Assembly (NCBI RefSeq): GCF_029227915.1
Contig: NC_079884.1
Span: 5,148,001 to 5,212,000, forward strand
DNA from: Hydractinia symbiolongicarpus
Lineage: Eukaryota; Cnidaria; Hydrozoa; Anthoathecata; Hydractiniidae
Direction: 5' to 3'
DNA length: 64,000 bases
Within the stretch, counting starts at the first letter, position 1. Every line of letters starts with the position of its first letter. The notes beneath the pieces were generated by a model. That model saw only the letters and a list, made by a program, of their open reading frames with translations, ran no database searches and was not told where the DNA came from. Positions 48,644 through 60,799 of this stretch are shown here, piece by piece. Made by a program: the position numbers and the translations under genes.

Positions 48644-51600
48644 AAAACTACAAGTCTCATGCGCTTTAGTGGTGAAAAAGTAATTTAAAAAATCGTTCGG
48701 GAAATGAGTTTACTCCCTGGGTACTTTCTTTGTATACTTTTGACTATACGGGCCGAACCCGGGATTTACGGGACATCGCGGATTTTCGTTTGCCGGCGAT
48801 TATACTTCTTTTATTCAGCGTCCCATCAAATATGAAAATATTTTTGAAAACTACAAGTCTCATGCGTTTAGTGGTAAAAAAATAATATAAAAAATCGTTC
48901 GGGAAATGAGTTTACTTCCTGGGTACTTTCTTTGTATACTTTTGACTATACGGGCCAAGCCCGGGATTTACGGAAAATCGCGGGTTTTCGTTTGCCGGCG
49001 ATTAAACTTCTTTTATTCAGCGTCTCATCAAAAATGAAAACATTCTTGAAAACTACAAGTCTCATGCGTTTTAGTGGTGAAATAATAATTTAAAATATCG
49101 TTTGGGAAATGAGTTTACTCCCTGGGTACTTTCTTTGTATACTTTTGACTATACGGGCCGAGTCCAGGATTTACGGGAAATCGCAGGTTTTCGTTTCCCG
49201 GCGATTAAACTTCTTTTATTCAGCGTCTCATCAAAAATGAAAACATTTTTAAAAACTACAAGTCTCATGCGTTTTAGTGGTGAAAAAGTAATTTAAAAAA
49301 TCGTTCGGGAAATGAGTTTACTCCCTGGGTACTTTCTTTGTATACTTTTGAATATACGGGCCAAGCCCGGGATTTACGGGAAATCGCGGGTTTTCGTTTG
49401 CCGGCGATTAAACTTCTTTTATTCAGCGTCTCATCAAAAATGAAAACATTTTTGAAAACTACAAGTCTCATGCGTTTAGTGGTAAGAAAATAATATAAAA
49501 AATCGTTCGGGAAATGAGTTTACTCCCTGGGTACTTTCTTTGTATACTTTTGACTATACGGGCCGAGTCCAGGATTTACGGGAAATCGCAGGTTTTCGTT
49601 TCCCGGCGATTAAACTTCTTTTATTCAGCGTCTCATCAAAAATGAAAACATTTTTAAAAACTACAAGTCTCATGCGTTTTAGTGGTGAAAAAGTAATTTA
49701 AAAAATCGTTCGGGAAATGAGTTTACTCCCTGGGTACTTTCTTTGTATACTTTTGACTATACGGGCCAAGCCCGGGATTTACGGGAAATCGCGGGTTTTC
49801 GTTTGCCGGCGATTAAACTTCTTTTATTCAGCGTCTCATCAAAAATGAAAACATTTTTGAAAACTACAAGTCTCCTGCGTTTTAGTGGTGAAAAAATAAT
49901 TTAAAAAATCATTCGGGAAATGAGTTTACTCCGTGGGTACTTTCTTTGTATACTTTTGACTATACGGGCCAAGCCGGGATTTACGGGAAATCGCGGGTTT
50001 TCGTTTGCCGGCGATTAAACTACTTTTATTCAGCGTCTCATCAAAAATGAAAACATTTTTAAAAACTACAAGTCTTTTGCGTTTTAGTGGTGAAAAAATA
50101 ATTTAAAAAATCGTTCTGGAAATGAGTTAACTCACAGGGTACTTTCTTTGTATACATTCGACTATACGGGCCAAGCCCGGGATTTACGGGAAATCGCGGG
50201 TTTTCGTTTTCTGGCGATTAAACCTCTTTCATTAAGCGTCTCATAAAAAATGAAAACATTTTTGAAAACTACAAGTCTCATGCGTTTTAGTGGTGAAAAA
50301 AAAATTTAAAAAATCGTTTGGGAAATGAGTTTACTCCCTGGGTACTTTCTTTGTATACTTTTGACTATACGGGCCAAGCCGGGATTTACGGGAAATCGCG
50401 GGTTTTCGTTTGCCGGCGATTAAACTTCTTTTATTCAGCGTCTCATCAAAAATGAAAACATTTTTAAAAACTACAAGTCTCATGCGTTTTAGTGGTGAAA
50501 AAAAAATTTAAAAAATCGTTCGGGAAATGAGTTTACTCCCTGGGTACTTTCTTTGTATACGTTCGACTATACGGGCCAAGCCCCGGATTTACGGGAGAAC
50601 CCGGGATTTCGTTTGCCGGCGATTAAACCTCTTTCATTAAGCGTCTCATCAAAAATGAAAACATTTTTGAAAACTACAAGTCTCATGCGTTTTAGTGGTG
50701 AAAAAATAATTTAAAAATCGTTCGGGAAATGAGTTTACTTCCTGGGTACTTTCTTTGTATACTTTTGACTATACGGGCCGAACCCGGGATTTACGGGAAA
50801 TCGCGGATTTTCGTTTGCCGGCGATTATACTTCTTTTATTCAGCGTCCCATCAAATATGAAAATATTTTTGAAAACTACAAGTCTCATGCGTTTAGTGGT
50901 AAAAAAAAAATATAAAAAATCGTTCGGGAAATGAGTTTACTCCCTGGGTACTTTGTTTGTATACTTTTGACTATACGGGCCAAGCCCGGGATTTACGGGA
51001 AATCGCGGGTTTTCGTTTGCCGGCGATTAAACTTCTTTTATTCAGCGTCTCATCAAAAATGAAAACAATTTTAAAAACTACAAGTCTTATGCGTTTTAGT
51101 GGTGAAAAAATAATTTGAAAAATCGTTCTGGAAATGAGTTTACTCCCTGGGTACTTTCTTTGTATACTTTTGACTATACGGGCCGAGTCTGGGATTTAGG
51201 GAAATCGCAGGTTTTTGTTTGCCGGCGATTAAACTGCTTTTATTCAGCGTCTCATCAAAAATGAAAACATTTTTGAAAACTACAAGTCTCATGCGTTTTA
51301 GTGGTGAAAAAGTAATTTAAAAAATCGTTCGGGAAATGAGTTTACTCACTGGATACTTTTTTTGTATACTTTTGACTATACGGGCCAAGCCCGGGATTTA
51401 CGGGAAATCGCGGGTTTTCGTTTGCCGGCGATGAAACTTCTTTTATTCAGCGTCTCATCAAAAATGAAAACATTTTTAAAAACTACAAGTCTTATGCGTT
51501 TTAGTGGTGAAAAAATAATTTAAAAAATCGTTCTGGAAATGCGTTTACTCCCTGGGTACTTTCTTTGTATACTTTTGACTATACGGGCCGAGTCCGGGAT

Positions 51601-54600
51601 TTACGGGAAATCGCAGGTTTTCGTTTGCCGGCGATTAAACTGCTTTTATTCAGCGTCTCATCAAAAATGAAAATATTCTTGAAAACTACAAGTCTCATGC
51701 GTTTTAGTGGTGAAAAAGTAATTTAAAAAATCGTTCGGGAAATGAGTTTACTCCCTGGGTACTTTCTTTGTATACTTTTGACTATACGGACCGAACCCGG
51801 GATTTACGGGACATCGCGGGTTTTCGTTTGCCGGCGATTATACTTCTTTTATTCAGCGTCCCATCAAATATGAAAATATTTTTGAAAACTACAAGTCTCA
51901 TGCGTTTAGTGGTAAGAAAATAATATAAAAAATCGTTCGGGAAATGAGTTTACTCCCTGGGTACTTTCTTTGTATACTTTTGACTATACGGGCCGAGTCC
52001 AGGATTTACGGGAAATCGCAGGTTTTCGTTTCCCGGCGATTAAACTTCTTTTATTCAGCGTCTCATCAAAAATGAAAACATTTTTAAAAACTACAAGTCT
52101 CATGCGTTTTAGTGGTGAAAAAGTAATTTAAAAAATCGTTCGGGAAATGAGTTTACTCCCTGGGTACTTTCTTTGTATACTTTTGACTATACGGGCCAAG
52201 CCCGGGATTTACGGGAAATCGCGGGTTTTCGTTTGCCGGCGATTAAACTTCTTTTATTCAGCGTCTCATCAAAAATGAAAACATTTTTGAAAACTACAAG
52301 TCTCATGCGTTTTAGTGGTGAAAAAATAATTTAAAAAATCGTTCGGGAAATGAGTTTACTCCCTGGGTACTTTCTTTGTATACTTTTGACTATACGGGCC
52401 AAGCCGGGATTTACGGGAAATCGCGGGTTTTCGTTTGCCGGCGATTAAACTACTTTTATTCAGCGTCTCATCAAAAATGAAAACATTTTTAAAAACTACA
52501 AGTCTTTTGCGTTTTAGTGGTGAAAAAATAATTTAAAAAATCGTTCTGGAAATGAGTTAACTCACAGGGTACTTTCTTTGTATACATTCGACTATACGGG
52601 CCAAGCCCGGGATTTACGGGAAATCGCGGGTTTTCGTTTTCTGGCGATTAAACCTCTTTCATTAAGCGTCTCATAAAAAATGAAAACATTTTTGAAAACT
52701 ACAAGTCTCATGCGTTTTAGTGGTGAAAAAAAAATTTAAAAAATCGTTTGGGAAATGAGTTTACTCCCTGGGTACTTTCTTTGTATACTTTTGACTATAC
52801 GGGCCAAGCCGGGATTTACGGGAAATCGCGGGTTTTCGTTTGCCGGCGATTAAACTTCTTTTATTCAGCGTCTCATCAAAAATGAAAACATTTTTAAAAA
52901 CTACAAGTCTCATGCGTTTTAGTGGTGAAAAAAAAATTTAAAAAATCGTTCGGGAAATGAGTTTACTCCCTGGGTACTTTCTTTGTATACTTTTGACTAT
53001 ACGGGCCAAGCCGGGATTTACGGGAAATCGCGGGTTTTCGTTTGCCGGCGATTAAACTACTTTTATTCAGCGTCTCATCAAAAATGAAAACATTTTTAAA
53101 AACTACAAGTCTTTTGCGTTTTAGTGGTGAAAAAATAATTTAAAAAATCGTTCTGGAAATGAGTTAACTCACAGGGTACTTTCTTTGTATACATTCGACT
53201 ATACGGGCCAAGCCCGGGATTTACGGGAAATCGCGGGTTTTCGTTTTCTGGCGATTAAAACTCTTTCATTAAGCGTCTCATAAAAAATGAAAACATTTTT
53301 GAAAACTACAAGTCTCATGCGTTTTAGTGGTGAAAAAAAAATTTAAAAAATCGTTTGGGAAATGAGTTTACTCCCTGGGTACTTTCTTTGTATACTTTTG
53401 ACTATACGGGCCAAGCCGGGATTTACGGGAAATCGCGGGTTTTCGTTTGCCGGCGATTAAACTTCTTTTATTCAGCGTCTCATCAAAAATGAAAACATTT
53501 TTAAAAACTACAAGTCTCATGCGTTTTAGTGGTGAAAAAAAAATTTAAAAAATCGTTCGGGAAATGAGTTTACTCCCTGGGTACTTTCTTTGTATACGTT
53601 CGACTATACGGGCCAAGCCCCGGATTTACGGGAGAACCCGGGATTTCGTTTGCCGGCGATTAAACCTCTTTCATTAAGCGTCTCATCAAAAATGAAAACA
53701 TTTTTGAAAACTACAAGTCTCATGCGTTTTAGTGGTGAAAAAGTAATTTAAAAAATCGTTCGGGAAATGAGTTTACTCACTGGATACTTTTTTTGTATAC
53801 TTTTGACTATACGGGCCAAGCCCGGGATTTACGGGAAATCGCGGGTTTTCGTTTGCCGGCGATGAAACTTCTTTTATTCAGCGTCTCATCAAAAATGAAA
53901 ACATTTTTAAAAACTACAAGTCTTATGCGTTTTAGTGGTGAAAAAATAATTTAAAAAATCGTTCTGGAAATGCGTTTACTCCCTGGGTACTTTCTTTGTA
54001 TACTTTTGACTATACGGGCCGAGTCCGGGATTTACGGGAAATCGCAGGTTTTCGTTTGCCGGCGATTAAACTGCTTTTATTCAGCGTCTCATCAAAAATG
54101 AAAATATTCTTGAAAACTACAAGTCTCATGCGTTTTAGTGGTGAAATAATAATTTAAAAAATCGTTTGGGAAATTAGTTTACTCCCTGGGTACTTTCTTT
54201 GTATACTTTTGACTATACGGGTCGAGTCCAGGATTTACGGGAAATCGCAGGTTTTCGTTTGCCGGCGATTAAACTTCTTTTATTCAGCGTCTCATCAAAA
54301 ATGAAAACATTTTTGAAAACTACAAGTCTCATGCGTTTTAGTGGTGAAAAAGTAATTTAAAAAATCGTTCGGGAAATGAGTTTACTCCCTGGGTACTTTC
54401 TTTGTATATTTTTGACTATACGGGCCAAGCCCGGGATTTACTGGAAATCGCGGGTTTTCGTTTGCCGGCGATTAAACTTCTTTTATTCAGCGTCTCATCA
54501 AAAATGAAAACATTTTTAAAAACTACAAGTCTTATGCGTTTTAGTGGTGGAAAAATAATTTAAAAAATCGTTCTGGAAATGAGTTTACTACCTGGGTACT

Positions 54601-57156
54601 TTCTATGTATACTTTTGACTATACGGGCCGAGTCCGGGATTTACGGGAAATCGCAGGTTTTCGTTTGCCGGCGATTAAACTGCTTTTATTCAGCGTCTCA
54701 TCGAAAATGAAAACATTTTTGAAAACTACATGTCTTATGCGTTTTAGTGGTGAAAAAATAATTTAAAAAATCGTTCGGAAAATGAGTTTACTCCCTGGGT
54801 ACTTTCTTTGTATACTTTTGACTATACGGGCCAAGCCCGGGATTAACTGGAAATCGCGGGTTTTCGTTTGCCGGCGATTAAACTTCTTTTATTCAGCGTC
54901 TCATCAAAAATGAAAACATTTTTAAAAACTACAAGTCTTATGCGTTTTAGTGGTGAAAAAATAATTTAAAAAATCGTTCTGGAAATGAGTTTACTCCCTG
55001 GGTACTTTCTTTGTAAACTTTTGACTATACGGGCCGAGTCCGGGATTTAGGGAAATCGCAGGTTTTCGTTTGCCGGCGATTAAACTGCTTTTTTTCAGCG
55101 TCTCATCAAAAATGAAAACATTTTTGAAAACTACAAGTCTCATGCGTTTTAGTGCTGAAAAAATAATTTAAAAAACCCTTCGGGAAATGAGTTTACTCCC
55201 TGGGTACTTTCTTTGTATACTTTTGACTATACGGGCCAAGCCCGGGATTTACGGGAAATCGCAGGTTTTCGTTTGCCGGCGATTAAACTTCTTTTATTCA
55301 GCGTCTCATCAAAAATGAAAACATTTTTAAAAACTACAAGTCTTATGCGTTTTAGTGTTGAAAAAATACTTTAAAAAATCGTTCTGGAAATGAGTTTACT
55401 CACAGGGTACTTTCTTTGTATGCATTCGACTATACGGGCCAAGCCCGGAATTTACGAGAAATCGCGGGTTTTCGTTTGCCGGCGATTAAACTTCTTTTAT
55501 TCAGCGTCTCATCAAAAATGAAAACATTTTTAAAAACTACAAGTCTTATCCGTTTTAGTGGTAAAAAAATAATTTAAAAAATCGTTCTGGAAATGAGTTT
55601 ACTCCCTGGGTACTTTCTTTGTATACTTTTGACTATACGGGCCGAGTCCGGAATTTACGGGAAATCGCAGGTTTTAGTTTGCCGGCGATTAAACTGCTTT
55701 TATTCAGCGTCTCATCAAAAATGAAAATATTCTTGAAAACTACAAGTCTCATGCGTTTTAGTGGTGAAATAATAATTTAAAAAATCGTTTGGGAAATGAG
55801 TTTACTCCCTGGGTACTTTCTTTGTATACTTTTGACTATACGGGTCGAGTCCAGGATTTACGGGAAATCGCAGGTTTTCGTTTGCCGGCGATTAAACTTC
55901 TTTTATTCAGCGTCTTATCAAAAATGAAAACATTTTTGAAAACTACAAGTCTCATGCGTTTTAGTGGTGAAAAAGTAATTTAAAAAATCGTTCGGGAAAT
56001 GAGTTTACTCCCTGGGTACTTTCTTTGTATATATTTGACTATACGGGCCAAGCCCGGGATTTACGGGAAATCGCGGGTTTTCGTTTGCCGGCGATTAAAC
56101 TTCTTTTATTCAGCGTCTCATTAAAAATGAAAACATTTTTAAAAATTACAAGTCTTATGCAATTTAGTGGTGAAAAAATAATTTAAAAAATCGTTCTGGA
56201 AATGAGTTTACTTCCTGGGTACGTTCTTTGTATACTTTTGACTATACGGGCCGAGTCCGGGATTTACGGGAAATCGCAGGTTTTCGTTTGCCGGCGATTA
56301 AACTTCTTTTATTCAGCGTCTCATTAAAAATGAAAACATTTTTAAAAACTACAAGTCTTATGCAATTTAGTGGTGAAAAAATAATTTAAAAAATCGTTCT
56401 GGAAATGAGTTTACTTCCTGGGTACGTTCTTTGTATACTTTTGACTATACGGGCCGAGTCCGGGATTTACGGGAAATCGCAGGTTTTCGTTTGCCGGCTA
56501 TTAAACTGCTTTTATTCAGCGTCTCATCAAAAATGAAAACATTTTTAAAAACTACAAGTCTTATGCGTTTTAGTGGTGAAAAAATAATTTAAAAAATCGT
56601 TCTGGAAATGCGTTTACTCCCTGGGTACTTTCTTTGTATACTTTTGACTATACGGGCCGAGTCCGGGATTTACGGGAAATCGCAGGTTTTCGTTTGCCGG
56701 CGATTAAACTGCTTTTATTCAGCGTCTCATCAAAAATGAAAATATTCTTGAAAACTACAAGTCTCATGCGTTTTAGTGGTGAAATAATAATTTAAAAAAT
56801 CGTTTGGGAAATTAGTTTACTCCCTGGGTACTTTCTTTGTATACTTTTGACTATACGGGTCGAGTCCAGGATTTACGGGAAATCGCAGGTTTTCGTTTGC
56901 CGGCGATTAAACTTCTTTTATTCAGCGTCTCATCAAAAATGAAAACATTTTTGGAAACTACAAGTCTCATGCGTTTTAGTGGTGAAAAAGTAATTTAAAA
57001 AATCGTTCGGGAAATGAGTTTACTCCCTGGGTACTTTCTTTGTATATTTTTGACTATACGGGCCAAGCCCGAGATTTACTGGAAATCGCGGGTTTTCGTT
57101 TGCCGGCGATTAAACTTCTTTTATTCAGCGTCTCATCAAAAATGAAAACATTTTTA
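48644..57156 (-). repeat. Unit 2 of the same duplication, 42 monomers (8,513 bp)
   Basis: Near-identical to unit 1 apart from the missing 811-bp expansion. One clear substitution is C at 56,619 against A at 48,106; I noticed very few others by eye. Identity ends at 57,170, where T replaces the C at 48,658, and the following GTGGTGGAAA matches the interior of unit 1 near 46,030. That is the pattern expected of an out-of-register tandem duplication. The near-identity suggests a very recent event. Confidence 0.92.
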
Positions 57157-57579
57157 AAAACTACAAGTCTTATGCGTTTTAGTGGTGGAAAAATAATTTA
57201 AAAAATCGTTCTGGAAATGAGTTTACTACCTGGGTACTTTCTATGTATACTTTTGACTATACGGGCCGAGTCCGGGATTTACGGGAAATCGCAGGTTTTC
57301 GTTTGCCGGCGATTAAACTGCTTTTATTCAGCGTCTCATCAAAAATGAAAACATTTTTGAAAACTACATGTCTTATGCGTTTTAGTGGTGAAAAAATAAT
57401 TTAAAAAATCGTTCGGAAAATGAGTTTACTCCCTGGGTACTTTCTTTGTATACTTATGACTATACGGGCCAAGCCTGGGATTAACTGGAAATCGCGGGTT
57501 TTCATTTGCCGGCGATTAAACTTCTTTTATTCAGTGTCTCATCAAAAATGAAAACATTTTTGAAAACTACAAGTCTCAT

Positions 57580-58320
57580 GCGTTTTAGTGGTGAAAAAAT
57601 AATTTAAAAAATCGTTCTGGAAATGAGTTTACTTCCTGGGTACGTTCTTTGTATACTTTTGACTATACGGGCCGAGTCTGGGATTTACGGGAAATCGCAG
57701 GTTTTCGTTTGCCGGCGATTAAACTGCTTTTATTCAGCGTCTCATCAAAAATGAAAACATTTTTGAAAACTACAAGTCTCATGAGTTTTAGTGGTGAAAA
57801 AATAATTTAAAAAATCGTTCGGAAAATGAGTTTACTCCCTGGGTACTTTCTTTGTATACTTTTGACTATACGGGCCAAGCCCGGGATTAACGGGAAATCG
57901 CGGGTTTTCGTTTGCCGGCGAATAAACTTCTTTTATTCAGCGTCTCATCAAAAATGAAACCATTTTTAAAAGCTACAAGTCTTATGCGTTTTAGTGGTGA
58001 AAAAATAATTTAAAAAATCGTTCTGGAAATGAGTTTACTCCCTGGGTACTTTCTTTGTATATTTTTGACTATACGGGCCGAGTCCGGGATTTAGGGAAAT
58101 CGCAGATTTTCGTTTGCCGGCGATTAAACTGCTTTTATTCAGCGTCTCATCAAAAATGAAAACATTTTTAAAAACTACAAGTCTTATCCGTTTTAGTGGT
58201 AAAAAAATAATTTAAAAAATCGTTCGGGAAATGAGTTTACTCCCTGGGTACTTTCTTTGTATACATACGACTATACGGGCCAAGCCCCGGATTTACGGGA
58301 AAACGTGGGATTTCGTTTGC
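57580..58320 (-). repeat. Block repeated 28 monomers (5,680 bp) later at the window edge
   Basis: This block matches 63,260-64,000 at a constant offset. Marks: CTTCCTGGGTACGTTC, GGCGAATAAACTTC (57,917 and 63,597), AATGAAACCATTTTTAAAAG (57,953 and 63,633), CTTATCCG (58,183 and 63,863) and AAAACGTGGGATTTCG near the end of both. A few substitutions separate them. Confidence 0.86.
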
Positions 58321-58589
58321 CGGCGATTAAACCTCTTTCATTAAGCGTCTCACCAAAAATGAAAACATTTTTGAAAACTACATGTCTTATCCGTTTTAGT
58401 GGTAAAAAAATAATTTAAAAAATCGTTCGGGAAATGAGTTTACTCCCTGGGTACTTTCTTTGTATACATACGACTATACGGGCCAAGCCCCGGATTTACG
58501 GGAAAACGTGGGATTTCGTTTGCCGGCGATTAAACCTCTTTCATTAAGCGTCTCACCAAAAATGAAAACATTTTTGAAAACTACATGTC

Positions 58590-59800
58590 TCATGCGTTTT
58601 AGTGGTGAAAAAATAATTTAAAAAATCGTTCGGGAAATGAGTTTACTCCCTGGGTACTTTCTTTGTATACTTTTGACTATACGGGCCGAGTCCGGGATTT
58701 ACGGGAAATCGCGGATTTTCGTTTGCCGGCGATTATACTTCTTTTATTCAGCGTCCCATCAAATATGAAAATATTTTTGAAAACTAAAAGTCTCATGCGT
58801 TTAGTGGTAAAAAAATAATATAAAAAATCGTTCAGGAAATGAGTTTACTCCCTGGGTACTTTCTTTGTGTACTTTTGACCATACGGGCCAAGCCCGGGAT
58901 TTACGGGAAATCGCGGGTTTTCGTTTGCCGGCGATTAAACTTCTTTTATTGAGCGTCTCATCAAAAATGAAAACATTTTTAAAAACTACAAGTCTTATGC
59001 GTTTTAGTGGTGAAAAAATAATTTAAAAAATCGTTTGGGAAATGAGTTTACTCCCTGGGTACTTTCTTTGTATACTTTTGTCTATACGGGCCAAGCCCGG
59101 GATTTACGGGAAATCGCGGGTTTTCGTTTGCCGGCGATTAAACTTCTTTTATTCAGCGTCTCATCAAAAATGAAAACATTTTTGAAAACTACAAGTCTCA
59201 TGCGTTTTAGTGGTGAAAAAAAAAATTTAAAAAATCGTTCGGGAAATGAGTTTACTCCCTGGGTACTTTCTTTGTATACTTTTGACTATACGGGCCAAGC
59301 CCCGGATTTACGGGAAAACGTGGGATTTCGTTTGCCGGCGATTAAACCTCTTTCATTAAGCGTCTCATCAAAAATGAAAACATTTTTAAAAACTACAAGT
59401 CTCATGCGTTTTAGTGGTGAAAAAATAATTTAAAAAATCGTTCGGGAAATGAGTTTACTCCCTGGGTACTTTCTTTGTATACTTTTGACTATACGGGCCG
59501 AGTCCGGGATTTACGGGAAATCGCGGATTTTCGTTTGCCGGCGATTATACTTCTTTTATTCAGCGTCCCATCAAATATGAAAATATTTTTGAAAACTAAA
59601 AGTCTCATGCGTTTAGTGGTAAAAAAATAATATAAAAAATCGTTCAGGAAATGAGTTTACTCCCTGGGTACTTTCTTTGTGTACTTTTGACCATACGGGC
59701 CAAGCCCGGGATTTACGGGAAATCGCGGGTTTTCGTTTGCCGGCGATTAAACTTCTTTTATTCAGCGTCTCATCAAAAATGAAAACATTTTTAAAAACTA
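58590..59800 (-). repeat. 4-monomer (812 bp) repeated block with class C copies
   Basis: ACGGGCCGAG at 58,681 and 59,493, AAAACTAAAAGTCTC (about 58,779 and 59,591) and GTGTACTTTTGACCATACGG (about 58,867 and 59,679) repeat at one offset. Just before it, two adjacent monomers at 58,183 and 58,386 carry the same CTTATCCG and CATACGACTATACGG marks, a single-monomer duplication. Confidence 0.8.
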
Positions 59801-60799
59801 CAAGTCTTATGCGTTTTAGTGGTGAAAAAATAATTTAAAAAATCGTTCTGGAAATGAGTTTACTCCCTGGGTACTTTCTTTGTATACTTTTGACTATACG
59901 GGCCGAGTCCGGGATTCAGGGAAATCGCAGGTTTTCGTTTGCCGGCGATTAAACTGCTTTTATTCAGCGTCTCATCAAAAATGAAAACGTTTTGGAAAAC
60001 TACAAGTCTCATGCGTTTTAGTGGTGAAAAAGTAATTTAAAAAATCGTTTGGGAAATGAGTTTACTCCCTGGGTACTTTCTTTGTATACTTTTGACTATA
60101 AGGGCCAAGCCCGGGATTTACGGGAAATCGCGGGTTTTCGTTTGCCGGCGATTAAACTTCTTTTATTCAGCGTCTCATCAAAAATGAAAACATTTTTAAA
60201 AACTACAAGTCTTATCCGTTTTAGTGGTAAAAAAATAATTTAAAAAATCGTTCTGGAAATGAGTTTACTCCCTGGGTACTTTCTTTGTATACTTTTGATT
60301 ATACGGCCGAGTCCGGGATTTACGGGAAATCGCAGGTTTTCGTTTGCCGGCGATTAAACTGCTTTTATTCAACGTCTCATCAAAAATGAAAATATTATTG
60401 AAAACTACAAGTCTTATGCGTTTTAGTGGTGAAAAAATAATTTAAAAAATCGTTCTGGAAATGAGTTTACTCACAGGGTACTTTCTTGTTATATATTCGA
60501 CTATACGGGCCAAGCCCGGGATTTACGGGAAATCGCGGGTTTTCGTTTTCCGGCGATTAAACCTCTTTCATTAAGCGTCTCATCAACAATGAAAACATTT
60601 GTAAAAACTACAAGTCTCATGCGTTTTAGTGGTGAAAAAAAAATTTAAAAAATCGTTCGGGAAATGAGTTTACTCCCTGGGTACTTTCTTTGTATACATT
60701 CGACTATACGGGCCGAGACTGGGATTTACGGGAAATTGCGGGTTTTCGTTTGCCGGAGATTAAACTTCTTTTATTCAGCGTCTCATTAAAAATGAAAAC

